Below are positions 1-10,037 of a stretch of DNA of 64,000 nt, piece by piece. Source of the DNA: Tessaracoccus aquimaris (GTDB lineage Bacteria; Actinomycetota; Actinomycetes; Propionibacteriales; Propionibacteriaceae); contig NZ_CP019606.1 in assembly GCF_001997345.1 (NCBI RefSeq), positions 2,108,001 to 2,172,000 on the forward strand, written 5' to 3'. The notes beneath the pieces were generated by a model that made no database searches, was not told the DNA's origin, and saw only the letters and a list, made by a program, of their open reading frames with translations. Within the stretch, counting starts at the first letter, position 1; the number at the start of each line of letters is the position of its first letter. The position numbers were made by a program, and so were the translations under genes.

Positions 1-674
1 ACGAGGACGAGCTGATCGACGAGTGGCGGCGCCGGATGTCCGCCGCGACCGGGCACCACTCCGACTGGGTCGCGCCGCTGCCCGTCATCGACCTGGACGC
101 CCCCATCGCCGTGCCGGAGCCGACCGCGCGCCCCCGCACCGCGTGGGCCGCGTCGCTCCTGCTGATCCTGGTGGCCGCGGCCGCCGGGGCCGGCTCCGTC
201 ATGGTCGGCCTGTCGGCCGTCACGGCCCTGGCGATCGGCACCCTCGCTCTCGGCGTCGGCACCGTCATCTTCGCCGCCGTCTCCCGCGCCAAGCGGCTGC
301 CCCGACCGTTCCTGGCCGCGGTGCTCGTGCCGATCGTCGCCTGCGGATGGCTGAGTACCGGCGCCGACCCGCTGCTCGAGACCCAGGCGGTCACACACAC
401 CGACGCGACGCACGCCGTCAAGTACTTCGCCACCACGACGACCCTCGACCTCACCGGCGCCAACCTCGCCGAGGTCGACACCGTCGAGATCGTGGCCGTC
501 GCCTCCACCGTCGACGTGCTGCTGCCTGGCAACCCCGACGGCGGCATCGCCACCACCGAACGGTTCAGCACGGTCCACATCGACAAGGCGGGCACCACCG
601 TCTGGGCAGGCAAGAAGGTCGTGGTCGACGCCACCGCCTCGAGCGTGACCATCCGCGTCGGGGAGGGCCGATGA
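1..674 (+). CDS. PspC/LiaF-like membrane protein, C-terminal part (5' end outside window)
   Basis: The frame is open from base 3, with residues EDELIDEWRRR before the first Met at base 36, so the gene starts upstream of the window. What is visible has three hydrophobic segments (roughly bases 140-215, 218-280 and 305-350) followed by a soluble beta-rich tail of about 100 residues (LDLTGANLAEVDTVEIVAV...). This layout resembles actinobacterial PspC proteins that carry a LiaF/YvqF-like C-terminal domain. Its stop overlaps the next start by 4 bases (ATGA), and a PspC-domain gene lies two genes on, which supports an envelope-stress cluster. The N-terminal PspC domain itself is not visible, so the family call is inferred from layout and neighbours. 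Confidence 0.6.
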   Translation, partial: EDELIDEWRRRMSAATGHHSDWVAPLPVIDLDAPIAVPEPTARPRTAWAASLLLILVAAAAGAGSVMVGLSAVTALAIGTLALGVGTVIFAAVSRAKRLPRPFLAAVLVPIVACGWLSTGADPLLETQAVTHTDATHAVKYFATTTTLDLTGANLAEVDTVEIVAVASTVDVLLPGNPDGGIATTERFSTVHIDKAGTTVWAGKKVVVDATASSVTIRVGEGR

Positions 675-868
675 GACTCGACGTCGCATCCATCTCGCTC
701 GGGCTCGTCGCCGTCGGCTTCGGCCTCGTGCTCCTGCTCTCGCAACACATCGCAACACCCGCGATTCAACCGATTCTTGCCCTGATTCTGGCCGCAGCAG
801 GCACGATCGGATTACTACTCACCCGTGGCCGAAGCACCAAGAAGAAGACCCGAAAGGAACTGACATGA
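671..868 (+). CDS. Small two-TM membrane protein in the PspC cluster
   Basis: A 65-residue protein. The ATG at 671 overlaps the stop of the upstream gene. Two hydrophobic segments (about residues 6-24 and 30-52) are followed by a very basic tail (RGRSTKKKTRKELT). It overlaps the next gene, pspC-like, by 4 bases (ATGA at 865), so the three genes are translationally coupled. Small proteins of this kind commonly sit between PspC-type genes in Actinobacteria. I recognise no specific family. Function is unknown, probably membrane-stress related by association. Confidence 0.65.
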   Translation: MRLDVASISLGLVAVGFGLVLLLSQHIATPAIQPILALILAAAGTIGLLLTRGRSTKKKTRKELT

Positions 869-1125
869 AGCTCACTCGTAGCCGCAACGGGATGATCGGA
901 GGCGTCGCAGCCGGCGTCGCCACCTACCTGAAGCTCGACCCGACGCTGATCCGGCTGGCGTTCGTGCTGGTCTCGCTGTTCGCCGGAGGCGGCGTGCTGC
1001 TCTACCTCATCCTGTGGGCCGTCATCCCCAAGGAGGGCGACGACCAGACGCTCGCCGAGGACGGCATGAACAAGGCCCGTGACTGGTACGACAACCGTCG
1101 AAACGGCGGCGACTCGACCCTCTGA
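865..1125 (+). CDS. PspC domain-containing protein
   Basis: An 86-residue protein that is essentially a single PspC domain. It has the conserved N-terminal part (MKLTRSRNGMIGGVAAGVA), the segment with YLKLDPTLIRLAFVL, and one strongly hydrophobic helix (about residues 35-55) ending in WAVIPKE. PspC proteins are inner-membrane components of the phage-shock or envelope-stress response. In Actinobacteria they are often stand-alone or next to stress two-component systems. It is the last gene of a three-gene overlapping unit and is followed at once by a strong bidirectional hairpin. The charged C-terminal tail (KARDWYDNRRNGGDS) is predicted to be cytosolic. Confidence 0.88.
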   Translation: MKLTRSRNGMIGGVAAGVATYLKLDPTLIRLAFVLVSLFAGGGVLLYLILWAVIPKEGDDQTLAEDGMNKARDWYDNRRNGGDSTL

Positions 1126-1136
1126 CCCGTCAGACA

Positions 1137-1179
1137 ACGACCCGGCCCCGCAGGAAGATCTCCTGCGGGGCCGGGTCGT
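1137..1179. terminator. Bidirectional hairpin terminator between convergent pspC and guaA
   Basis: A perfect 19-bp inverted repeat (1137-1155 with 1161-1179) with a 5-nt loop, very GC-rich, in the gap between two convergent genes. There is no long T-run on either side, as is common in high-GC actinobacteria. Confidence 0.8.
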
Positions 1180-1183
1180 CTCG

Positions 1184-2733
<1,550 letters not shown>

Positions 2734-2864
2734 GCGGCTGAGTCTATTGAATCTCGCGTCAATCACCACATGCCGAGCCTGCCGTCCACCGTCCGTCCGA
2801 CGCCTGGGTGAAAAAACATCCCCATGGCGGGAATATCGACGAAAGTCGCGGGGTTGCCGATGAC

Positions 2865-3794
2865 ATGAGCATTTACCCCGATGTGACGGCCCTGATCGGC
2901 CGTACGCCCCTCGTCAAGCTGAACCGCATCGCAGGCGACAACGCCACGGTGCTCGCGAAGCTGGAGTTCTACAACCCCGCCAACTCCGTCAAGGATCGTC
3001 TCGGCGTCGCCATCGTGGACGCCGCTGAGGCCTCGGGCGAGCTTCAGCCGGGTGGCACCATCGTGGAGGGCACCTCCGGAAACACCGGCATCGCGCTGGC
3101 AATGGTCGGCGCTGCCCGCGGCTACAAGGTCGTCCTCACCATGCCCGAGACCATGTCGCTCGAGCGTCGCGCCCTGCTGCGCGCCTTCGGCGCCGAACTG
3201 GTGCTGACCCCCGGCCCCGCTGGCATGCGCGGCGCCGTCGAGAAGGCTGAGGAGATCGCCAAGGAGCGCGGCGGCGTCCTCGCCCGCCAGTTCGCCAACC
3301 AGGCAAACGTCGAGATCCACCGCAGGACCACCGCCGAGGAGATCTGGAACGACACCGACGGCAAGGTCGACATCCTCGTCGCAGGGATCGGCACCGGCGG
3401 CACCATCACGGGCGTCGGCGAGGTCCTCAAGGAGCGCAAGCCCGACGTCACGATCGTCGCCGTCGAGCCCGCAGAGTCCCCGATCCTCAGCGGCGGCCAG
3501 CCCGGCCCCCACAAGATCCAGGGCATCGGCGCCAACTTCGTGCCGGAGATCCTGAACCGCGACGTCATCGACGAGGTGCTCCCCCGCAACATCGACCAGG
3601 CCGTGGAGTACGCGCGCAAGGCCGCTACGCAGGAGGGCCTGCTGGTCGGGCTCTCGGCGGGGGCCGCCATCTCCGCCGCCGTGGAGGTCGCCAACCGTCC
3701 GGAGAACGCAGGCAAGACCATCGTCGTCATCGTCGCCGACTTCGGCGAGCGGTACCTGTCGACCGTGCTCTTCGAGGGCCTTCTCGACAACTGA
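2865..3794 (+). CDS. cysK: Cysteine synthase A (O-acetylserine sulfhydrylase)
   Basis: A PLP enzyme that makes cysteine from O-acetylserine and sulfide. It is 309 aa, the usual length. The PLP lysine is K43 in NSVKDR. The substrate loop is [12 protein letters not shown], the phosphate-binding loop is [10 protein letters not shown], and the C-terminal part ends with the strand [14 protein letters not shown]. The start at 2865 ([15 protein letters not shown]) matches family N-termini; an upstream in-frame ATG at 2808 would add 19 residues unlike the family. No cysE (serine acetyltransferase) is adjacent, although the pair is often linked. Transcribed alone and divergent from guaA. Confidence 0.95.
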   Translation: MSIYPDVTALIGRTPLVKLNRIAGDNATVLAKLEFYNPANSVKDRLGVAIVDAAEASGELQPGGTIVEGTSGNTGIALAMVGAARGYKVVLTMPETMSLERRALLRAFGAELVLTPGPAGMRGAVEKAEEIAKERGGVLARQFANQANVEIHRRTTAEEIWNDTDGKVDILVAGIGTGGTITGVGEVLKERKPDVTIVAVEPAESPILSGGQPGPHKIQGIGANFVPEILNRDVIDEVLPRNIDQAVEYARKAATQEGLLVGLSAGAAISAAVEVANRPENAGKTIVVIVADFGERYLSTVLFEGLLDN

Positions 3795-3809
3795 ACCCAC
3801 TGGACGAGG

Positions 3810-3842
3810 CGACGGCATCAGGACCCCCCACTGGTGCCGTCG
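3810..3842 (+). terminator. Likely terminator of cysK
   Basis: An 11-bp near-perfect stem (3810-3820 with 3832-3842, one G-T pair) around an 11-nt loop, 16 bases after the cysK stop. No T-run. Confidence 0.55.
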
Positions 3843-3947
3843 TCTCCTGCTGTCTGGGCCTGCACCTCATCCCCTGGAGGCCCGCAGCCCGGCGAGAAGG
3901 CGTGCCCCCGACGCCGGCACCTCCCCCTTGGCCCTACCCTTGCTCGC

Positions 3948-4502
3948 ATGAAGACACGGGAGTTCCGCTACACCGACTGGGTCAAGCAGCGGCCGGCGGT
4001 GCAGGTCGACCAGAAGCGTCGCCTGATGCTGATGGGCTACGCGATGACGGTCGTGCTCGCGATCCTCGCCGTCGCCTGCCTCATCGCTCTTGTCCAACTC
4101 CGCCAATTGCAGTTGCAACTGCTCGCGGGCCTGATCATCATGACCGGCGCCGCCGTCCTGATGTTCCGCAAGGCCGACGCCAACCGGCGGAGCATCGCCC
4201 GCACCACGGACGCGGAGGTCTCTGAGCACGGGCCGTATCCCCTGTCGGTCAGCGACACCGAGATCCACTTCCCGGAGTCCTTCGAGGATCCCGAGGAGAC
4301 CTGGCCACTCGAGGGCACGCTGGTGCGCCAGGTTCGCGTCACGAAGCAGGACATCCTGGCGCTGAGCCATCCGGGCAAGACCGCGCGCCACTTCTATGCC
4401 CGCGCCCTCGTCGAGCCGTTGAGCGAGGTGCAGGATGAGATCGAGTCGCGTCAGGCACGGCTCGCTCCCGAGCCCGACCCGGAGCCGACGCCCGACGCCT
4501 GA
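3948..4502 (+). CDS. Hypothetical two-TM membrane protein
   Basis: A 184-residue protein of no family I recognise. A basic N-terminus (MKTREFRYTDWVKQRPAVQV) leads into two adjacent hydrophobic segments (about residues 27-52 and 56-74). A soluble domain of about 110 residues follows, rich in acidic residues and ending in a Pro/Glu/Asp tail (EPDPEPTPDA). The start at 3948 is the first Met after which the frame looks actinobacterial; an upstream Met at 3834 would add a Pro/Arg-rich stretch with no hydrophobic character. Convergent with the ABC exporter genes, 25 bases away. Function unknown. Confidence 0.7.
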   Translation: MKTREFRYTDWVKQRPAVQVDQKRRLMLMGYAMTVVLAILAVACLIALVQLRQLQLQLLAGLIIMTGAAVLMFRKADANRRSIARTTDAEVSEHGPYPLSVSDTEIHFPESFEDPEETWPLEGTLVRQVRVTKQDILALSHPGKTARHFYARALVEPLSEVQDEIESRQARLAPEPDPEPTPDA

Positions 4503-4527
4503 GCCGGTCCGCGGGCGCTGGCGGGGC

Positions 4528-6168
4528 TCAGGATCCGCTGCGCACGTCGCGCCTCAGGAACAGCGGTAGCCCCGCCGCCACGAGCAGCACGGCACCGACG
4601 GCCAGCCACGTGGGCTGCCACCAGGTGCCGCCGTCCTGCAGCGGAGGCCCGTAGAGGTACGCGCGGAACGGCGACCACCAGCCCCAGCCCTCCTTCCCCG
4701 CTGCGAGCAGCAACGTGTAGCCGAAGAAGCCGACCACGGCGATCGCCGTTGTCGCCCAGACGGCGAGCGACGGCTTGCCTGTTGCGGCCGAGATCAGCAG
4801 CGCGAGCGCACCGAAGAACAGCCCGAGCAGCGCGAGCAGCCCGCAGGCCCAGGCCAGGTTGGCGATCTCGACGTCCATCCCCGACATGGCGATGCCGGCC
4901 CAGGTGCCGAGGAACAGCGACCCGGCCACGATCCCGACATAAGCCGCCGTCGCCGCGGCGACCGTGAGGTAGACGCGGGTGCGCGAGATCGGCTGGGCGA
5001 GCAGCGTCGACATCCGCCTGGCGCGCTCCTCGCCCGCGATGCCGGACGCGGCCGCCGCCGCCGCGACGAGGATCACCCCGATCGGGGCCATCATCCCGAA
5101 CGTCTCCAGATGGAGGAACCCAGGCGGCGTCGCGAGGTCGCCGCCCCCGAACAGGTCGGCCATCGACTGCGGGAAGGACTGCGAGAACTGCGTCATCATC
5201 GAGGCGAGCCCCTTGTACATGAACGGCATCGCCACGCCCATCACGAGCGCCAGGATGAACACCACGTAGGAGACCAGCACCTGCTGAGCCGCAAGCCGCA
5301 ACCCGAACAGGGACGAGCCCTTTCCCGTCGGCTGCAGGACCTTCGCGAGCGCGGGGACGGCGCGGGCGCGGTCGAGCAGGCTGGAGCCCGACTGGAACAG
5401 CCGGACCTCGCGACCCCGGAAGCCGAGGACTCCCAGCCCGATCAGGATGGCGGCGCCCACCAGCAGCAGGGCCAGTTGGCCGCCGTCGATGCCGTTGACG
5501 AGCGGCTTGGACCCGTTGAACCAGTACCAGGGGATCCAGTCGGCCGCGTTCTCACGCCAGATCGGCAGCAGGCCCGTGCCGAGCCAGCCGAGCACCATCA
5601 CGCTTGCGGCGACGCCTGCGGCAAGGCCCTTGCGACCGGTGGCGGCGCCGATGGCGAACGCGAGCGAGCCGTGGAAGATGGCGTTGGCCGTAAGGTGGAG
5701 CATCAGCGCGAACACGTGCGCCTGGCCGACCTCCACTCCGAGCGCGATCGGGGCGATCGCGGCGACCCCCCACAGCAGGGCACCGCTCGCGATCAGCAGC
5801 GCGAGCATGGCCGCCGCCTTCGAGAGGGCGAACCGGGTCCGTGACACCGGTGCGGCCAACACCATCGACAGTGTCCGGTTGGCCTCCTCGCCCGCAACCG
5901 CGAACGCGCCGATGGCGATCGCGACGCCGACGAAGGCGAGCGCGCCAATCGCGGCGAGCATCTCGTTGTAGGCCATCAGCGACGCGTCGGCGTGCTGTGG
6001 GATGCCCAGCAGCGACCGGACGACGTCGGGCAGGCCCTCATAGATCGACAGGTCCAGGTCCTGGTAGACGGCAAGGCCGAGCACGAGCATCGCCGCGACC
6101 GACCCGGCCGCGATCGTCAGGCCCCGCCACCCTTCGGCGAGGCCGCGTCCGAAGACCGCGGTGCTCAT
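4528..6168 (-). CDS. ABC-2 type exporter permease (double-length)
   Basis: A 546-residue integral membrane protein with about twelve hydrophobic segments in two similar halves. Each half carries an ABC-2 signature region: ANRTLSMVLAAPVSRTRF in the first and RARRMSTLLAQPISRTRVY in the second (small residue, LLA/VLA, P-S/I-S-R-T-R). It therefore looks like two six-TM permease units fused in one chain, the layout of actinobacterial drug or polyketide exporter permeases. The start codon overlaps the stop of the ATPase gene (ATGA at 6165-6168), so the two are translationally coupled. The substrate cannot be read from sequence. A TetR gene heads the operon, which suggests induction by a small molecule. 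Confidence 0.88.
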   Translation of the reverse strand: MSTAVFGRGLAEGWRGLTIAAGSVAAMLVLGLAVYQDLDLSIYEGLPDVVRSLLGIPQHADASLMAYNEMLAAIGALAFVGVAIAIGAFAVAGEEANRTLSMVLAAPVSRTRFALSKAAAMLALLIASGALLWGVAAIAPIALGVEVGQAHVFALMLHLTANAIFHGSLAFAIGAATGRKGLAAGVAASVMVLGWLGTGLLPIWRENAADWIPWYWFNGSKPLVNGIDGGQLALLLVGAAILIGLGVLGFRGREVRLFQSGSSLLDRARAVPALAKVLQPTGKGSSLFGLRLAAQQVLVSYVVFILALVMGVAMPFMYKGLASMMTQFSQSFPQSMADLFGGGDLATPPGFLHLETFGMMAPIGVILVAAAAAASGIAGEERARRMSTLLAQPISRTRVYLTVAAATAAYVGIVAGSLFLGTWAGIAMSGMDVEIANLAWACGLLALLGLFFGALALLISAATGKPSLAVWATTAIAVVGFFGYTLLLAAGKEGWGWWSPFRAYLYGPPLQDGGTWWQPTWLAVGAVLLVAAGLPLFLRRDVRSGS

Positions 6169-7049
6169 GCCGCGTCCTGGTAGTAGGTCAGGAAGATGTC
6201 CTCGAGGTCGGCCTCCTGCGTGTGCAGGTCGCGCAGCCGTGCCTTGGCGGAGACCACGGCGAGCAGGTGTGCCATGTCGCCGTCGAAGTTCAGTTCGACC
6301 CGGTCGGGGTGGATCTCGATGTCCCTGGCGCCAGGCACCTCAGCCAGGTCGGCCTCGGTCACCAGGCCGTCGATGTCGAGTTCGATGTGGCGCATCTTCT
6401 TGCGTCGCAGGGCGGCAACCTCCTCGACGGCGATCAGGTGGCCCTTGCGGATGATCCCGACGCGGTCGGCGACGCGCTCGACCTCGGACAGCGTGTGGCT
6501 CGACAGGAAGACGGTGCGACCGTCGTCGGCCACCTCCCGCATCATGGCCCAGAACTCGTGCTGGACGAGCGGGTCGAGGCCGGCGTTCGGCTCGTCGAGG
6601 ATCAGCAGGTCGGGCGTGTGCATGAACACGGAGATCAGGCCAATCTTCTGCCTGTTGCCGGTCGACAGTTCGCCGACGCGCTTGGTGAGGTCGGCGTCCA
6701 ACCGCTCGGCGAGCGTCTCGACGTTCGACCAGTCGACGCCGCCGCGCAGCTTGGCGAAGAACTTCAGGGTGTCGCGGCCGGTCATGGCGGGCCAGAGCGC
6801 GAGGTCGGCTGGCAGGTAGCCGAGCCGCCTGCGGTGCGCGACGTCGCGCGGCTTGGCGCCGAGGACGGAGGCCGACCCTGAGGTGGGGTTCAACTCACCC
6901 ATCAGGACGCGGATCGTGGTCGACTTGCCCGCGCCGTTCGGTCCCAGGAAGCCGAATACCTCCCCCGGCCTCACCTCCAGATCCAAGTCGATCAGGGCCG
7001 GAAACGAGCCGTAGTGCTTCGTCAACCGCTCAGTCTGGATGGGGTTCAT
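6165..7049 (-). CDS. ABC transporter ATP-binding protein (exporter)
   Basis: A 294-residue nucleotide-binding subunit of the exporter. Walker A is GPNGAGKST. The signature motif is degenerate: the sequence has ELSTGNRQKIG where LSGGQ is usual, a variant common in DrrA/CcmA-type exporters. Walker B is LLILDEPNAGLDP, and the switch histidine is in FLSSHTLSE. An 80-residue C-terminal extension follows the NBD, as in DrrA-like proteins. The start at 7049 (MNPIQTERLTKHYGSF) lies inside the tail of the TetR gene, giving a 20-base overlap that ties the regulator and transporter into one operon. Confidence 0.9.
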   Translation of the reverse strand: MNPIQTERLTKHYGSFPALIDLDLEVRPGEVFGFLGPNGAGKSTTIRVLMGELNPTSGSASVLGAKPRDVAHRRRLGYLPADLALWPAMTGRDTLKFFAKLRGGVDWSNVETLAERLDADLTKRVGELSTGNRQKIGLISVFMHTPDLLILDEPNAGLDPLVQHEFWAMMREVADDGRTVFLSSHTLSEVERVADRVGIIRKGHLIAVEEVAALRRKKMRHIELDIDGLVTEADLAEVPGARDIEIHPDRVELNFDGDMAHLLAVVSAKARLRDLHTQEADLEDIFLTYYQDAA

Positions 7050-7685
7050 GGTGCTCCTCGATTTCTTCGAGCAGAGGTAGATACTCGTCGAGCACCTTGG
7101 GCTCGACGACTCCTGAAAACAGGTCGAGTTGGGCGCGCACGTAGCGCGCGAATCCTGGCTGGCTCGCCAGGTCCTCGGAGCGGACGTCGACCTCGAAGTA
7201 GCGTGCGAGGTGGCGGTGCATCGTGAGCGAGCCGAGCGCGACGATGGTCGCGAGGGCCGCCCTTCCGGGGAGGTCGGAGGTGGGAGTGACAACACCCGCG
7301 TCAACGCCATCGCGCAGGTAGCCGACCGCGTCCGCGACGAGCAGGTCTATGAGTCCGTCGATCTCCGGGCTGTCGGCGCCGAGCCTGCGGGTGAGGTAGG
7401 CCAGCACATGGTCACTGCCGATGGACCGGAGCGCGCCGATGGCGTCGAAGCTCGGCGACGGAGTGATCGACTCGCGCTTGGAGGCGCGGATCACCTCGGC
7501 GATGTGGGCGTCGCAGGCGCGCAGCAGTTCGGCCATCGAGCCGTAGTGGTGCCGGATCAGGCCCTGCGAGAGCCCGGAGCGGTCGGCTACTGCCCTGGCC
7601 GTGAGCGCCTTGACTCCCCCTCGGCAACGAGTTCCATCGCCGAGTCCCTGAGTCGCGCCTTGGCGGTTCGATCGTCCGTCACCAT
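7030..7685 (-). pseudogene. TetR-family regulator of the ABC exporter, frameshifted in this sequence
   Basis: The C-terminal 168 residues (from MAELLRACDAHIAEV, base 7536) are in one frame. The N-terminal helix-turn-helix is in another, starting ATG at 7685 (MVTDDRTAKARLRDSAMELV). A run of five C at 7616-7620 must be six to join them. The joined protein reads ...GVKALTARAVADRSGLSQG, then LIRHHYGSM, a classical TetR HTH, in about 218 aa. It is the first gene of the exporter operon and presumably represses it. Two short palindromes just upstream of its start are good operator candidates. Most likely an assembly error rather than a dead gene. Confidence 0.75.
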
Positions 7686-7717
7686 ACGAGCGTATCAGAA
7701 TCTATACGGTTGTATAG
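7684..7717. promoter_or_regulatory. Candidate TetR operators
   Basis: Two palindromes lie directly upstream of the regulator: ATACG-AG-CGTAT (7684-7695, overlapping the start codon) and CTATAC-GGTT-GTATAG (7702-7717, perfect 6-bp arms). Both contain inverted GTAT/ATAC half-sites and sit in an unusually AT-rich patch, as expected for an autoregulatory TetR site. Confidence 0.5.
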
Positions 7718-7792
7718 GGGTCCAGATTGGCGGACGTTGACCACCACCTGGGACGGGCGCGGAGCGGGCCCTGGCGCTCTACGATGCCGATC

Positions 7793-8632
7793 ATGAGGAT
7801 CGTGATCACCGGGGCAAGTGGCAAGGCAGGGCAGGCCACACTGAGGCACTTCGTCGAGGACACCGGACACGAGGTGATCGCCACAGACGTCGCCGCACGG
7901 CCCGCCTGGTATCAGGGCGCGTTTTTCCGCGCCGACCTGACGCAGTATGGGGAGGCCGTCGAGGTGCTGCACGGCGCGGATGCCGTCATCCACCTGGCTA
8001 ACATCCCCGCCGACTCGATCCACACCGACTCGCAGACCCTCAACGCCAACCTGGCCATGAACGACAACGTGTTCCTCGCCGCCTGGAAGCTGGGGCTGCA
8101 GCGCGTCGTCTACGCCTCGAGCGAGACGACGCTCGGGCTGCCCTTCGACGAGGTCAACTACGTCCCGGTCGACGAGGGCCACTACCCCTATCCGAACTCG
8201 ACCTACTCGCTCAGCAAGGTGATGACCGAGACGATGGCAGAGCAGGTGTCGCGCTGGGCGGGCATCCCGTTCGTCGGGCTGCGGTTGTCGAACATCTTCA
8301 CCGTCGCGGACTACGCGGCCCAGCCTGGCTTCGCGCGGGACCCCGAGGCGCGGCGCTGGAACCTGTTCGGCTACATCGACGCCCGCGACGTCGCCCAGTC
8401 GTGCGAGGACGCGCTGGGCGCCCACCTGAGCGGGGCGCACGCGTTCGTGATCGCCGCCGACGACACCATCCTCGACGTGCCGACCCGCGAGGCCCTCGCC
8501 GCGATCCACCCCGAACTGGAGGTGCCCGGCTCCGTCGGCGAGTACGGCACCCTGCTCAGCAATGAGGCCGCCAAGCGGGCGATCGGGTTCCGGCCACGGC
8601 ACTCGTGGCGCGACGAGGTGGCCGCCGGATGA
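7793..8632 (+). CDS. NAD(P)-dependent epimerase/dehydratase (extended SDR)
   Basis: A 279-residue extended short-chain dehydrogenase. The N-terminal Rossmann motif is TGASGKAG (GxxGxxG). An acidic residue (D in ATDVAARP) ends the second strand, suggesting NAD. The catalytic Tyr and Lys are in YSLSK, with the upstream SSETT serine. The second half has the extended-SDR features (LRLSNIFTV, FGYIDARDVAQ). Its substrate is probably a sugar or uronate derivative; it resembles the uronate dehydrogenase/GalE-like branch, but I cannot name the reaction. ATG at 7793 gives MRIVITG; ATG at 7784 would add three residues. It overlaps the next gene by 4 bases (ATGA). Confidence 0.82.
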   Translation: MRIVITGASGKAGQATLRHFVEDTGHEVIATDVAARPAWYQGAFFRADLTQYGEAVEVLHGADAVIHLANIPADSIHTDSQTLNANLAMNDNVFLAAWKLGLQRVVYASSETTLGLPFDEVNYVPVDEGHYPYPNSTYSLSKVMTETMAEQVSRWAGIPFVGLRLSNIFTVADYAAQPGFARDPEARRWNLFGYIDARDVAQSCEDALGAHLSGAHAFVIAADDTILDVPTREALAAIHPELEVPGSVGEYGTLLSNEAAKRAIGFRPRHSWRDEVAAG

Positions 8633-9018
8633 GCGAGGCCTCCTTCTACGACCAGGTCGGCGGGGCGCCGGTGTTCGCGAGACTGGTGCACGAGTTCTAC
8701 CGCGGCGTCGCCGACGATCCGCCGCTCAGGGACCTGTACCCCGAGGAGGATCTCGGGCCTGCGGAGGATCGGCTGCGGATGTTCCTCGAGCAGTACTGGG
8801 GCGGCCCGAAGACCTACCAGGAACAGCGCGGGCATCCGCGGTTGCGGATGCGGCACGTGCACTACGCCGTGACGCCGACGCAGCGGGACCGGTGGCTGCA
8901 CCACATGCTCGCGGCGGTCGACACGCTCGCCCTCGAGGAGGGGCAGGACGCCACGATGCGGGAGTACCTGGTGCGCGCCGCCGCCTTCATGATCAACGCG
9001 GACGAGCCTCTGATCTGA
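8629..9018 (+). CDS. glbO: Group II truncated haemoglobin (HbO-like)
   Basis: A 129-residue 2-on-2 globin. It begins SFYDQVGGAPVFARLVHEFYRGVADD and contains the group II hallmarks YWGGPKTY and the proximal histidine region RMRHVHYAV. It ends in the G/H helices (RDRWLHHML, YLVRAAAFMINADE). HbO proteins bind O2 tightly and are linked to oxygen handling or NO/peroxide detoxification at the membrane. It starts inside the stop of the epimerase gene, so the two are co-translated, although no functional link is obvious. Confidence 0.9.
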   Translation: MSEASFYDQVGGAPVFARLVHEFYRGVADDPPLRDLYPEEDLGPAEDRLRMFLEQYWGGPKTYQEQRGHPRLRMRHVHYAVTPTQRDRWLHHMLAAVDTLALEEGQDATMREYLVRAAAFMINADEPLI

Positions 9019-9137
9019 GGCCGCCGGCCGGTTCCCACACGTGACAAGGCGCGTCGCCGACCGCCGACACCCCGCCCATTCTGCGCCGGGATCGCACGGG
9101 TAATGTGGCTCCCCCAGCAACGAAACGGAGACCAAGG

Positions 9138-9512
9138 ATGCTGCGACGACTCGCGCTCGCTTCGGCCCTGACGATCGTCGGCGCGCTCGCCGCCTGCGCA
9201 CCGGCCGCTCCCACCGCCGTCGGCACCTGGACGGGCGAGGGCAACGGCCAGGAGGCCCCGAGCCTCGAACTTCAGCAGGACGGCCGCCTCGCGGGAACCG
9301 ACGGCTGCAACCGCCTGATGGGGACCTGGAAGCAGGACGGCGACTCGCTCACGTTCATCCAGATCGCCTCGACGGCCAAGTTCTGTGAGGGCGTCGACGT
9401 CTGGCTGAGCGGCCTGGAGACCGGCACGATCGACGGGGAGACCATGGCGATCTTCGGCAAGGACGGCTCCGAGGTCGGTCGGCTGACCAAGACCGAGGCC
9501 GCCGTTGGTTGA
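9138..9512 (+). CDS. META-domain (HslJ-like) lipoprotein
   Basis: A 124-residue secreted lipoprotein. The signal peptide MLRRLALASALTIVGALAAC ends in a lipobox (LAAC). The rest is a META/HslJ domain with its two-part core: GRLAGTDGCNRLMGTWKQ and FIQIASTAKFCEG, where the two Cys are conserved. HslJ-type META proteins are linked to envelope stress and drug or heat tolerance in enterics; the role here is not known. The start at 9138 is set by a good signal peptide; a Met at 9105 would spoil it. The last codon and the TGA stop lie inside the first unit of a 25-bp tandem repeat. Confidence 0.82.
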   Translation: MLRRLALASALTIVGALAACAPAAPTAVGTWTGEGNGQEAPSLELQQDGRLAGTDGCNRLMGTWKQDGDSLTFIQIASTAKFCEGVDVWLSGLETGTIDGETMAIFGKDGSEVGRLTKTEAAVG

Positions 9513-9712
9513 GCCACGTGGGACGACTGTTGGTTGAACCACGTGGGATGACCGCTGGTTGAGCCACGTGGGATGACCGCTGGTTGAGCCACGTGGGACA
9601 CGAAGCGGACCACGTCGGTCGAAACCGACTCGTGTCAGAAGGCGGACCGGCCCCAGATGGTTTCGACGCGGGCTGCGGCGCTGCGCGCCTTTGCCCGGCT
9701 CAACCAGCGGAC
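9506..9712. repeat. 25-bp tandem repeat (four units) plus REP-like arm
   Basis: Four direct units of 25 bp start at 9506, 9531, 9556 and 9581 (consensus TGGTTGAGCCACGTGGGATG plus ACCGC). The unit contains CCACGTGG, a perfect 8-bp palindrome. Downstream (about 9660-9712) lies the complementary REP-like arm, GGTTTCGACGCGG...GGCTCAACCAGCG, so the region can fold with GGTTGAGCC pairing to GGCTCAACC. The same arm sequences recur at 26.0-26.6 kb and 63.5-64.0 kb. Confidence 0.85.
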
Positions 9713-9731
9713 ACGCGCCCTTTGCCTGGGG

Positions 9732-10037
9732 CTACTCGCCCTGTTCGGCCGCGATCTGCTCGTGATGCCGCACGACCTCCGTGACGATGAACGTCAGGAA
9801 CTTCTCCGCGAACTCCGGGTCGAGGTCCGCGTCGACCGCCAACGCCCGCAGCCGGGCGATCTGGGCGGCCTCACGGTCCGGATCTGCGGGCGGTAGGCCT
9901 GCGGCGGCCTTCAACTCGCCGACCCGCTGGGTGACCTTGAAGCGCTCGGCGAGCAGGTGCACGAGGGCCGAGTCCATGTTGTCGATGCTCCCGCGCAGCC
10001 GCCGGAGCTCCGCCCTCGCCTCGTCCTGCGTCATCAT
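9732..10037 (-). CDS. Chorismate mutase (AroQ class)
   Basis: A 101-residue all-helical protein. It begins MMTQDEARAELRRLRGSIDN and shows the AroQ pattern of an R-x3-D segment (RGSIDNMDSALVHLLAERF) followed by K-x3 (VGELKAAAG) and D-R-E (PDREAAQIARL). The family converts chorismate to prephenate for Phe/Tyr synthesis. It resembles the short actinobacterial AroQ enzymes that need DAHP synthase as partner for full activity. The ATG at 10037 overlaps the guaB3 stop (TGATGATG), so it is the third gene of the guaB-guaB3 operon, a typical actinobacterial arrangement. Confidence 0.85.
   Translation of the reverse strand: MMTQDEARAELRRLRGSIDNMDSALVHLLAERFKVTQRVGELKAAAGLPPADPDREAAQIARLRALAVDADLDPEFAEKFLTFIVTEVVRHHEQIAAEQGE

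Noticed and set aside
9506..9605. CRISPR-like 25-bp repeats
   Set aside because: The units are contiguous with no spacers.
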